From Anastatus disparis (lineage: Eukaryota; Arthropoda; Insecta; Hymenoptera; Eupelmidae): a stretch of DNA of 64,000 nt. This document shows positions 48,301 to 60,200 of this stretch, one piece after another. The stretch is taken from contig JAFFSR010000242.1 in NCBI GenBank assembly GCA_017163975.1, forward strand, positions 3,869,001 through 3,933,000. Direction: 5' to 3'. Below the pieces are notes generated by a model that saw only the letters and a list, made by a program, of their open reading frames with translations, did no database searches and was not told the origin of the DNA. How positions within the stretch are numbered: the stretch's first letter is position 1; every line of letters starts with the position of its first letter. The position numbers were made by a program, and so were the translations under genes.

Positions 48301-51300
48301 TACGATTTAAGCTACTAATAAATCATTTGAAAATTCTAAATATTTATTGAGAGTAAAAACAAATATTTTTCATTAAAAGCAAAAATTTAAATTCTTAAAA
48401 ATTTTGCAATATGCAATTATTATCATTAATTTTGATAATTTTTGTTATAATAAATACATAATTACTCGGAAAAAAACTAATTAAGTCATGCGAAATTATC
48501 ACGAACATAATAATCTTAAATTCAATTAAAAACGTGTCACGTCTTTTATCGTTATTCGACTTCATTATACCCATTCATACAGCAAAGTTTGTCGGTAATG
48601 TAAAAATAAAAATAAAGAAATAAAGAAAATGTGTATAGTTGACTATTTACACAAAAATCTTTGACTGTCGCGTTGGTCGCGTCTTCTTTTATTATCTTCT
48701 GCGGTTTAAGCGTAAATTCACCTGCGCGCCTTGTGCATTAGCGCTCACGTTGTTACAAAGCAAAAAAATAACTTACTACTCCGAAGTTTAAATTGCTGAG
48801 TTCCGCAAGTTATCTATATATACGTGTATATACGCGCATTGCTTACTTGCAGTTATACTGTAAAAATTTCACGATTCGCTATATATACCAAATATATACT
48901 TATGATATTTTTAAAGAAAAGTTAAATACTTATAAGTAAATACGATGAATAAAAAAATATAAATATTATATGGAGAATCTTACGGTTCAATGGATGAGTG
49001 TATCCGCCGGAAACGTAACATCGCCGGAAGTTCTATTTGACAAAAAAAAAAAAAATTGTGTATATATGGAGCTAGTATGCGTTATGCCATTAAATTTAAG
49101 TTGTTGCATACTTTCAAAGATAACAAATCGAATAAATGGCCAAACTTTAAAGAAAATTGAATTCTTCTCTTAAAGAAATTATTTTCATATTATGCATTCT
49201 AACAATAGAAATAAATCTATGAATTAGAAGCAGATGTGTATGTTGTACACAGGTTCTATAATTGAAACAACGCTTAATTCCATTTCCTCCAACGAAATCT
49301 ACTACTGAGATATCTCTTCTTCTTATCAAATTTTTTTCATGTGTCTAATATAATTTTACTGAAATCATTCAAGTTAATTTATAAATAGACGATTATATAA
49401 AAATCATGTAGCTGAAATAGAAAAATAATGTCATGAGAAGTATTTTTTCTCTTCTTGTTTTTAAGATTTTTTAAATTTAAGAGTCTTTTTTTCAAATATT
49501 TATCGTGAAGCATCACACAATTACATTGATTTCAATTTAATTTAAAGCCTAAAAATGCAATACATTAAAATTTCAGTAATGCTTTAGTTTTCATTGATTC
49601 ATTTATAAGTGGAGACTAAAAAAATTAATTTGTTGATCCAGCGAAAAAGATAAAACTGACACTTTTAATTTTACTAATTCTATAATTGCTTTTTTATACA
49701 TTTATTTAATTATCATAAATTTAACACTTGAATTGCATTCGATTTCAATTTTAATTGAAAATAAAAATAAAATACAATCAATGAAATAGTATTTTAAAAT
49801 GAAAAAAACTTTATTTCTCTTCCTTCCTCTTTCGTCAGATTGCATACCAACAATATACCGCTTTTAGTATTATAACCAATAAACCTCTCCCTTTTAATAT
49901 TAAAAACGTATATACCTTCTACCATTTTCGTCACATACAAAATAATTTTCGAATGTTCGTGTGTATGTGTGTGTACGACTTTCTTTAAAGAAACGAAAAG
50001 GCAACGCACCAACAACGTAAAACGTGCACCACAAGTCGTCTTCTCTTTCTCGCGGAAAAAAGTTTTTGCGCGCTCAGCCATGCCGGCACGCATACACACA
50101 ACAACTTCAAGTATATATACATATACATTCATGCACACATGTACATATACATAGATATATAGATATGTATATATAAGAGAGTTAGTCCGACCTTCAACTT
50201 GACCGCATCAGTGCTTTGCCGGTAAGGTTCTTGACCCTCCCTCTCTTTACTTATAAGTATAAGGTGTTTCGATCTGTCTGTTGATTAGGAAATTTTCATT
50301 TCGACATATATACGTATGTTGACTGCATTAAGTTTTACTTTTTTTTTTTTTATTTTTGCTATAGTCTATTTTATGCTTTATTTTTAGCAAAAGATGAATC
50401 ACGTGCCATTAGGATGGTTCTTAGAAGAAATTTTCGAAATTTTTAATTAGTATACAAATTATTTCAAATTTCTTTTTTTCTTCGTTTAAAAAAAGAGACT
50501 TTTAAAGTAATGAAATAATCATTAAAATCAATTAGCAATGTCCAAGCGTTAAAAATGATTTTTTTGCTAATTCTATATTAATGATACTTTCCATTAGTCA
50601 AATTGATAAATGTTATTAAGGACATGACATTTATACGACGTTAGAGTCGTTTGAAAACATTTTAATTTTAATTAATAATTTGATGATTGACGTTTTTATT
50701 GGTTTTAAAATACTCACTATAATCGAAAAATTATATTTAATGTAATTTTTATAATAAAATATCTTGAAAAATATTTCGAAATCGATGAATAGACGGATAT
50801 TTGATTCCTTAAATACAAGAATTTCATGAATTTCCTCAAGACATCATAAAATTTTTTCTCCGTATACGATTAATTATGAAATTCATACTTAATAATATGA
50901 AATATTACAGCATTAATTTAAATAAATTAAGCAAGCTTAGCGTGTAACATACAAATCGATTGAAAGAATATCAATCCCATACGGTGTAGAAGGCTAAAAA
51001 TAAAATAATATAAATCCCTGTCGTGAGGCTTGTGGAATGCCGAGTACCGCTATAATATGCACGCATCAAATCAATAGCACACATATGACCCTTACAACTA
51101 TTACCTATACATATTTTACCTCTTTTTTTTTTCTTCTTTTTCTTTATTTATTTAATGAATTGTTAATAGTTACTTTTCGAGGTCGAAAATTAACATGGAA
51201 AGAATAATTTATTTATGAATTGATGGAAAAATAACGATTTTTAGTATGGTATTGTTGAGTATGTTCACACATTATGGATATTTCTTATTAGTTTTTGTTG

Positions 51301-54300
51301 GGAAAATAAATTCAAGCACTTTTTTAATATTTTAATGTTAAAATAATTGATTTTTTAAATTCATCTTTTAAATATAAGAATATTATAATTGCTTTTAAAA
51401 ATATTCAATAAAATTTAATACTCGTTTATAAAACAAAGTTCAATAAATTTACAATATTTCATTAAAATAAAATAAACATTTTTTTAATAAGCACTGTCAC
51501 GTGCAATATAAAGTGTTTTAATAAAAAGGCTATAAAAATCTCACGATACAGAGTATAATAAATTTTTTTTAAATTTTATTTTCCAGAGTCTCGGACAAGA
51601 TGTCCTAATGAGTTGCGGCAAAGATGACGATTGGAGCATACGCGATTGCAAGCAGACATCGTTCGGCGTTGTTTTGCGCGATCGTTTAATGACCGATGCA
51701 GCTCTTGGTGGACCAAAACCAATAAAATCTGAGCATAGCTACAGTTTACTTGCGTGCAGTCCACCGCCAGCTCAAGTCAGTCAAGCAAATACAACGACGA
51801 ATAACAATTCCAGAATACAACAGACAAGAATACAAGTCACTGACGTTGGCGTTTATTCCGGCACGATAGTATGCACAAGCGAACCCAGCAGAATTGATGG
51901 TAAGAAAAAAGAAATCCATTTTTTTTTTCTAAAAGAAAATTTAATTGCCAATATTATTTGAGTACTTACTCATTTTTCGACATTATCTCATTCTTAAACG
52001 GAAGGAAAAAGTTTTATTTAAAATAATAACTATGATATAATTTATCTTAACTGTTATTGTACGCTGTATTTATGTAATTAATTAAAAACTTTACTAAATC
52101 TACTTAATTATAACTGTTTTCACAAAATATGAAACTGCAATGCTCTACAAATCATCATGTGAATTAAAGAGTTTTTTTTTTAAGATTTCCACATAAATAG
52201 TGTATGTAAACTAATTAATGGAAATTTGTTAATCCGATTATTCATCAGAATAATAAAAATTCATTTAAAATTATAATTTGAAAAAATTTTTTATTTTTAA
52301 AACTGAAACGGTGGAAAAGTTTTTGAAAATATTAAAAACAAAAGCATCACTGACTCAACTTATTATTAACTTAACTTTATTTAGATAAGGAAAAAAAATG
52401 TTATTGAGTGATAAAGTTGAAACGAGTTTCAGTTTAGTGTCAGTGTAAAAAAAGCATTTAAAAGTATTGCATTGAAAATAATATTTTATCCATGAATACG
52501 TTTAACAAATCAAATAGAAAATATATAATTAAAATTTATCTGTTAAAAAATTAAAATTGCATAAATAAGTAAAATAAGTATCTATTTTGAAATTAATAAA
52601 AAATTATTTAGTGATTTTTTTTATTAATAAAATTTAAAATTCAGTGACATTGCATAAATATTTCTCAAGAATGTGTTTCAGAAAAATAAGATGTAATACG
52701 AAAAATAATTATAAACTAATATAGAGATTTATCAAATGTTTTTAATAATTAAAATTGTGAATAAGAATGAGATATGTTGGGAAATTCCAAGGAGAGGGGG
52801 ACTAAGATTAAGTTAGCGGAAGATTAGAAGTTAGAGGATATTGTGTTCATCGTGTTCCATCATGTTCCATTTGTCTTATTCTGAAAAAAAATTATTAATA
52901 TTTTTATAGTTTTAAAATATAAATAAATTCACAATAATATTAAGAAAAAATATATAGATTTGTTTATTGGATAATTATTATTATTAAATTAATAATAAAT
53001 ATTTTCGAGACAAAATAGACGGAAGGAATACTTCCGGAATATGAAGGAATAGAAAAAAGTAAATGCTTGTTATGACCGCATGTTTATAATGACGCTTTAG
53101 TAGCATAAAATAGCCTAGTAAAGTGAGTTTGCAAAACAGAAATAGATTTTACGGTTGTATTAATTTACTTTGCTGCGTTTCAATATCTCAAAAATGTATT
53201 TCGTTATAGAAAATTACACTAATCTCGAAACAATTAAAACTGAAAACATCTGTTTAAGCGAAGAAGGTAAAAATTTGCTCAATAAGTTAGAAATATTTTT
53301 AACAAAAATAAAAATTTATTTTTATTATTGATTTATTTATTCAATAATTTTATTTTTTAGTAACAGACATGGAGGAAGAATGTTTTCCAGCTATATCAAT
53401 GAACACAGCATCCGGAAGAGATTCATCGAGATCAACACCAGAACCATTTTCATCGGTTGCAGACAGTGTTGAATTAGCAAGGCCAAATAATCTTTGTGAC
53501 GATGATACAAACGAATGCACAATTATTAAAGGCGAGCCTCTAAGCGCACCTAGTAGTCCTTGCACATCAGATCCTACTATGCTTCTAGAAGAAAAAAGTA
53601 CAGTAGCCATTTCACCTCACAGTCTTCACTTAACAGGATTTGCATCACAAACTAGTGATAGTGAAGATGAAGACGATGAAAATATGAATCAGGTGTGTAG
53701 AAATAATAATAATAATAATGTGACATGTATTATAAAGATTTTATTCTGTTGATAAAATCTGATAATATACAAATTAAAATATGAAAAAAATTATTTGATT
53801 GAATAAAATCAATAAATATTTTTTTAATTAATTAATTTCTCTCATTTACTTGAATAAAAATTATAAATACTAAGTTAACTGATTAAAAAATAGTCTATGA
53901 TAATTTTTAAATAATTGAAATTTAATTTAATATATAAGCTAATCTCAAGTTTAAATTTCTACGCACAGATATTTTGATATCTCTGTAAAGTTTGCAAGGT
54001 ATTATTATACTGCATAAATAAGTTATTTAAATTGTTGGAGTAAATAAATAATAATAAAAATTACAATTCAACATTTTATTCTTATTCATTTAATAATTTA
54101 TTAATTGTTTGCTTATTTTAGGAATTTAAAGTTGAAACTGTGGAATTACCCTGTGAAGATATAGTTGACCAAACATCAAATCAGGAATTGCCACCAACAC
54201 CTCCAAGTAGTGCAAGTTCTGATAGCGAGGGTACCGTTTCTGCCTCCTGTTCACCTGAACGTAGGGATTCTCACGGTTCTGTCCACGTGCAAAGTCTAAG

Positions 54301-55045
54301 GGGCTTCCTTCAGCCAAGGTTATATGTTACAGCGAATGGAACGCTTGGTCAACACACTACTACTACCCGCCAGCCTATACACACGCCCTTGATCTCTTGT
54401 CAACCGGTAAATAATGTCTCTTGTCATATAAGCGTAGTAAAAAAAATTAAGAGCAAAGCTAAAAGCTTAGATTTTGTATACATTTTGTATAGATATATAT
54501 TCATAGGTCATTAATAATACATTGAAAATCTTTTTAATATCGATTATTTTTTTATTATTATAGAAGGGCTCCACGGGTGTTCTCGTTTTGACTGAAGAAG
54601 AAAAGAGAACCTTAATAGCTGAAGGTTACCCTGTACCAACAAAACTTCCTCTTACTAAACAAGAAGAAAAATCATTAAAGAAAGTACGCAGGAAAATTAA
54701 GAATAAGGTAAGAGATACAATTATTTATAAAAATACTTTTATTTTGCAATTTTTAACTAAAAAAATATTTGATTAACTATTATTCATTCAATTATTCAAT
54801 TAATGAATTTTTATATTTTTTAGATATCCGCTCAAGAGTCTCGAAGAAAGAAAAAGGAATACATGGATGGTCTGGAAAGGCGAGTAACTCTCTTGACGAA
54901 TGAAAATACTTCCTACAGAGAAAAGGTATCTACCTTAGAAAGTACCAATCGTCAACTTCTTAAAGAACTCCAGCGTTTGCAGGCTATCATTCAACAGGAA
55001 AGTCTTCCTGAAATGTATTCCAAGAGTTTGCTTAAAACTCGGTAA
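39325..55045 (+). CDS. CrebA: CrebA (CREB3-like) bZIP transcription factor
   Basis: Insect member of the CREB3L1/L2 family, a nuclear activator of secretory-pathway genes. Six coding exons in phase: 39325-39390, 51587-51899, 53361-53692, 54122-54406, 54564-54707, 54824-55045; 453 aa. Starts MEFYD, as in other insect CrebA proteins, with ATG in good context (GGAAGAATGG). Conserved blocks in order: [21 protein letters not shown] in exon 2, [13 protein letters not shown] in exon 3, [15 protein letters not shown] in exon 4, [20 protein letters not shown] in exon 5, then the basic region [19 protein letters not shown] (about 375-394, split by the last intron) and a leucine zipper (about 397-430). 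The protein stops at residue 453, about 20 residues after the zipper, with no transmembrane segment in the visible ORF; vertebrate CREB3L proteins have one there. The first coding intron is 12.2 kb; Ser/Asp/Glu-rich linkers are typical activation regions. Confidence 0.95.
40181..40354 (+). other. Unexplained short ORF island in CrebA intron 1
   Basis: From ATG at 40181 the plus strand encodes 57 residues to TAA, starting like a signal peptide ([15 protein letters not shown]) and ending AARKC. Base composition here is balanced, unlike the surrounding AT-rich intron, and a minus-strand frame is open as well. No family is recognised. It may be an old gene fragment or conserved regulatory DNA rather than a functional gene. 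Confidence 0.25.
50168..50221 (+). promoter_or_regulatory. Possible internal CrebA promoter and first exon
   Basis: TATATAAG at 50168-50175, then about 28-42 bp downstream TTCAACTT and TCAGTG (initiator-like), then a strong donor CCG followed by GTAAGG at 50222. A transcript started here could splice to the exon at 51587, where the first in-frame ATG is at 51608, giving a protein lacking the first 29 residues. TATA-like strings are common in this AT-rich DNA. Confidence 0.25.
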
Positions 55046-56810
55046 ATTAAAACTAATTTTCATTCGAAACAAAAAGCTAAAGGTTACATCAAAGAAAATG
55101 CTTCGACTGAACGAGTTCTAAGACATATATATACTTTAGCAACGTCCAGAATTATGAAGATTAGCATTTAACGATTGATCTTAGCATTTAGAATGAAAAC
55201 GGCATGGTGCCTTTGTTAACAAGCATCGCGAGCTTGTACTAAGATATTTTTCAAAGTATACGGACTGTGGCCTTTATTTGAGCCAACTGTCTTGATAGTA
55301 TCGGGCTTTTACATTAATGTCGAAAGTCCTAAAGAGAAAGAAAAATATAGGGACCTAAAATATTTTATCTAAAAGTTTACATTACCATTTACAAAGTTAT
55401 TTAGGATAATGCGTTAAGCTACACAACAAAAGGAAACGTGTTCGTGTTTTGTAAAATGTGCTAATCAAGTTGTTGATTAAGGTGATTATACAAAAAGGGC
55501 AAGTTTACTTTTAAACCCTTTAATTAATGAACGTTATTTACAAGTGCAAAGTTAAAAAAAACGTTTACTCTACAGATGATGTATATAGAATTTTTTTTTT
55601 TTTTTTAAGGCAACAAACTTTAAGTGAAAACATTCTTCTTAAGTTATATGCCTTATTTTTATGCTATTGCTTTTATGGTCATAATTTTCATTATGAACTG
55701 TTGCCAAATCATCGGGAGACGTGCAAGTGAGTGCGAGATATCATAAATCAATATTTTCATCTGCATCATCATTCATATTTTCCTAATTTTTATCTTCCTA
55801 AAATTAAATGTGTGATTATGAACGAGCGCTTTTGAAGTTTTATTTCATACAATCGATAGAGAAAAGAAGTATTTTTACAAAATACACTTTTAGGTGTTTT
55901 TAAATAAATCAATCAATGCCTGCTATTTTAATCGCTTTAAAGATCTCGTTGTAATGAAAAAAATATATATTAAATATTTAAAAAATATTTACTATTTTAT
56001 TAACAGATTTATGAAAACGTCTTTTTCTATAGTATAAAGAGTTAAAATTTTTCATTCTATTTCATGCATATTTGACATGTTTTTTTTGGATAGTGTGCTT
56101 TGTTTTGAATAGCGTTTATGCTAATACTTTAATTAAGACTTATTTGTTATTTGTTTTCTTTTTGAGAGAAAAAGACGAGATAAATATACATCCAATCATA
56201 TATTATATAACGAGTTTTTATAAAATTATATTTGCGCCGTATTTTACAGATATATTTCATATACATAATATATTTCACTTTATATACATGTTATAATATA
56301 GCACTTATATATTTTATATTAAAGTATATAAAGTATATATATACAGCAAATGAAAGGATATATGAGTGGCTATCATAAAATTGCGACAGATCTACAAACG
56401 TGTTGTTTCGTGTTACTTGTTGTAAACTATTACATACAATTTTTTCGAGGTGCGTGCCCTGCGTTCTGCACGCACTCTTCAAATGCGCGTCTAAATGTTA
56501 ATATTTTATTTATATACAATAAGAGTGAGAGAGATGAAAAAGAAAATCGAGAGAAAAATATATTAAGACGTATGCGAAGGTGATGAAAAAAAACAAATCT
56601 TATAAATTATGCGAATTCATAAATAAAAAAAAATATGAATCTACTAAAGAAGTTTTATATGTTAGAAATGGATATTTTTTTGCTGTATGTACATGCGAAT
56701 AAGCGAGTGTCATGTTTACATGCAATTATTATTCGCATATATACCTCACTGAATAGATTGACCGGGTGTTGTCGGACAATAATAATAAAAAGAAAAATAA
56801 AACTCGTGTG
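55046..56810 (+). other. CrebA 3' UTR
   Basis: Follows the TAA at 55043-55045. AATAAA at 56784-56789 and 56796-56801 are suitable 3' signals. The ORFs at 55527-55730 and 56072-56296 are Phe/Tyr/Ile-rich and have no domain features. Confidence 0.45.
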
Positions 56811-57104
56811 GCCCAACAAAATTATTTTGTACTTTTATTTCTCTTCACCCTCGGCCCCTTAAAATAATATTTAAATTAACGAAATTATTCAAAACAAATA
56901 AATAAATGTACCATCATATTATTTGATATTTAAATATTTTTATTGTCAAAAACCTTAATCAGATGTTTATCTGACGCTCTACAATGAGATGTTGAGGCAC
57001 AGTTGTCAAGATAAAATATTATCACAAAAACTTAGTTTTGATAAAAAAAATTAACGTTAAAAAACAGTTTATCAAATTCATATATTTTATAGTACTTTAA
57101 TTTT

Positions 57105-57110
57105 TTTATT
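57105..57110 (-). terminator. Poly(A) signal for the P450 gene
   Basis: TTTATT on the plus strand is AATAAA on the minus strand, about 145 bp downstream of the P450 stop codon. Another lies at 56939-56944. Confidence 0.4.
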
Positions 57111-57252
57111 AAAAAAATATAAAAATTTGTTAAATAAAAATACTTTAGGATACATTCAAATTTTACAAATAATTTAAGAGACCTAAAAAAAAAATTTACC
57201 TAATTCTTTAATTATTTAAAAAATATATATAAAAATAGAATAAGATACGGTC

Positions 57253-60200
57253 TCATACGGCTGTGTGTCTATCTATTCTAATAAATTTTGTGCATACGGG
57301 TTTATCAGGTCGTATTACAACGTCGCTTTTTATTTTAACGTCTCGTGTATAAGTAATTGGTTCTAAGTAAAAATTATATAAAATACGACTCATTATAATT
57401 TTAAGTTCCATTATTGCAAATTTTTGACCTGAAAAACAAAATGATTGGATGAATTAATTTTTTGTTCCTGCTTTTTTTTATAATGATATATCTTTAAATC
57501 AATCATTCCTCGAATATCAACGTATCTTATTATATCAACAAGATAAATGAAATATCTTGGCTGAATAAAAAATTATATTACCTATGCAATTACGAGATCC
57601 GGCACTAAATGGTATGTACGAGAATGGATGACGTTTTTTCGTTAAATCCGGTAAAAATCGGTTCGGATCGAATTTATCAGGTTCCGGCCAAAATTCTGGA
57701 TCTCTGTGCACATCGATTATGTGCATAAGTATTGCTGAACCTTTTGGAATTATGTAATGTTCTAAACACGAAAAGGAAACATTAGATTTTTAATTGTCAA
57801 AAAACAAGGTTGACCTTAAACTTCATATAAAATAATGATTACTTAATTTCAAATCTTCTTTTATCTCTCTTCCAATTGAAGGAACAGATGGATACAATCT
57901 CAATGCTTCTTTTATGCATCTTTCCAAATAATTCATTTCTTGAAGATCTGACGTATCCAATTTGTTATTCGTACGTTTTAAAATTTCTTCAACCTCGTCT
58001 CTTGCTTTACTCTAAAATTAATGAGATTAAATCCTTTCAAAATAATGAAAAATATCAGAATACGAAGATTACGGATATTTTAAAACATAGTCAAAAAAAT
58101 GATAAAAAAAAACATTTATATCATTTAGATCACGGGTAATGTTTAAAAAAAGATAAATTAGATAAGCTTGATTGGCACGATGATTGCTGTCGGTTTACAA
58201 AAATTATTTTCAATTTAAATGATATTTTCTTTTTATAAAATTATTTTTTACTCAAATGATATCTTTAATAAAATGAAAATTCGCATCAACGACTTTTTAT
58301 TCTGAACACATTTAAAAATATTTAATTTTACCTGAGCATCCTCGTTTTCAGCTAATAACATTATGGTAAACACCATTGCCATAGCCGTTGTATCATGGCC
58401 CTAAAAAGTTATTTCATTCATTGAAATTATCACAAACGCGTAAAATAAAAAAAGAAATTTTAAATGAATTTTCATACTTCGAAAATAAAAGTAGCAACTT
58501 CTTCTTTGATACCTTCATCGTCAATTAAATTATTTCGTTCAGCTTCTAATAAAAGATCAAGCATAGCCATCCTCTTCTTTTGACCTTTGATTTTTAAAAA
58601 TTTTTGTGTAAAATATTTTTATTAAGCAGACTTGTTTAGTTGAAGTTTCAAAGAAAAATCATACCAATATAATTATTAGATTTTGAGCTTTCATCTTCGT
58701 ACATAGATTTCAACTGCTTGTAACCAGTGCTGTCATGATAGTTTCGACGTTCGTCTACAATCTATAAAATTATTAATTTGAAATATTAACATTTATTCAA
58801 TAAATAAATTGAATAAAAAAATTTTTAATCTATACATAAAGAATCGATTGTTATTACTTAACCTTGTTTGTAAAATAATTTAAATTGTTTAAAACTTCTG
58901 TTATCTTTTTGTTCAATGCAGGCATATAAGGCGTCATCCAATCATAAATATATGGTCTTATCATCCTAATATAATAAATCATGTCAGCATTTATTTTAAT
59001 AATTTTATTTATAAAACTTAATAATTATTTAATATTTTATGTAGATTCTCACCGGAATATTATCAAATCACCCATTTTATAAACTGCATCCTTGTATTTT
59101 AATCCAGCCTCTTTGTGAGATTCATCATCTAACGCGACACCCATTGCGGATTCTGTAATTAAATACAATATATTATTTATTTATTTAATTCTTATAAATA
59201 TTAACTTAAAAAATACAAAGTTGTTTGGTAGAAGACAAAAGAATAAATTGTTAAAATATAAGTTATTGTAAATAGAAAATCTTTCTATCTTGTTCATAAA
59301 TTTTAAAATTTACTTGTTTGAGCGATTGCATTTTTATCGGTCAATAATATTGATTTTCATCAAAAATAATTTGTCATGTCATACTTATTTACTATTTCAT
59401 ATATCATTAGCTATTTAAGATCGCTACAAGTATTTTTTACTCAATGAAATAATGTGCTTCTTTTTATCGATTCTTTTGATCTCATACCTTACGTAAGAAC
59501 TTGTGATACTTACCACAGATAATATTCAAAGTGTATTTTGTTGAAAATTTTAAAAGATCGATATTCATTTCTTTTTTTGCCCTACAATCAGATACAAATT
59601 TTTCTGATTGCTCGTCCGTTATCTCCATGTATTTTTTCAAAATATTAAAATGAAAGGCCGGTGATAAAATTTTTCGTCGCTTCTGCCATTTATCACCTGC
59701 AGACAAGATAAAATCATAAATAAAAACAATAAAACGATATTCAAAATTTTTTAAGTATATACTTAAAGTAGGCATTATTTACCATTACTCGTTAGAAGTC
59801 CAGTTTTTAACCATGAATGAAAGTGTTCATAAGCGAATTCCTTATTGGTGTGTTTTGTGCTCGTAAGAAGAATCTAAATAAATTAAACAAAAAATTTAAT
59901 TTATTATTAACTAACTCAAAGGATTTAATTTAATCATTGGCGAATCCAAAGATCTTTTTTAAATAGAGGGAATAAAATAAAATTAAAAAAAAACATAACA
60001 AAATAAATTTATTTTGTTATGTGTTCAATTAATAATAAATAAATTTTTAAAACTTTTACCACGGGATGAAAGACTTAACAATATGCGGCAGGTAGACAAA
60101 CATGTTCTCAAGTCTTGAGTAATATAAAAAAAAGCCGATGTATATGCAAAAACCATAGAGTTCTTTCTATCCTCGTAATAAAAACTATGAATTTAATATA

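Larger units (their letters stand above)
39391..51586 (+). other. CrebA first coding intron, 12.2 kb
   Basis: Begins GTGAGT and ends TTTTCCAG. Mostly AT-rich with many poly-A/T runs. GC-richer patches at 46730-47120, 48660-48740 and 50000-50220 look regulatory. No nested gene can be supported: ORFs such as 44302-44604, 45351-45680 and 49794-50138 are homopolymer-rich or antisense pairs. Confidence 0.6.

Noticed and set aside
49794..50154. 114-aa minus and 61-aa plus ORFs
   Set aside because: Antisense pair in a repeat-rich, possibly regulatory patch; no domain or splice support.
55527..55730. 67-aa ORF downstream of CrebA considered as a membrane-segment exon
   Set aside because: Hydrophobic because of poly-T; no acceptor in phase with a 55041 donor was convincing, and it lies in the likely 3' UTR.
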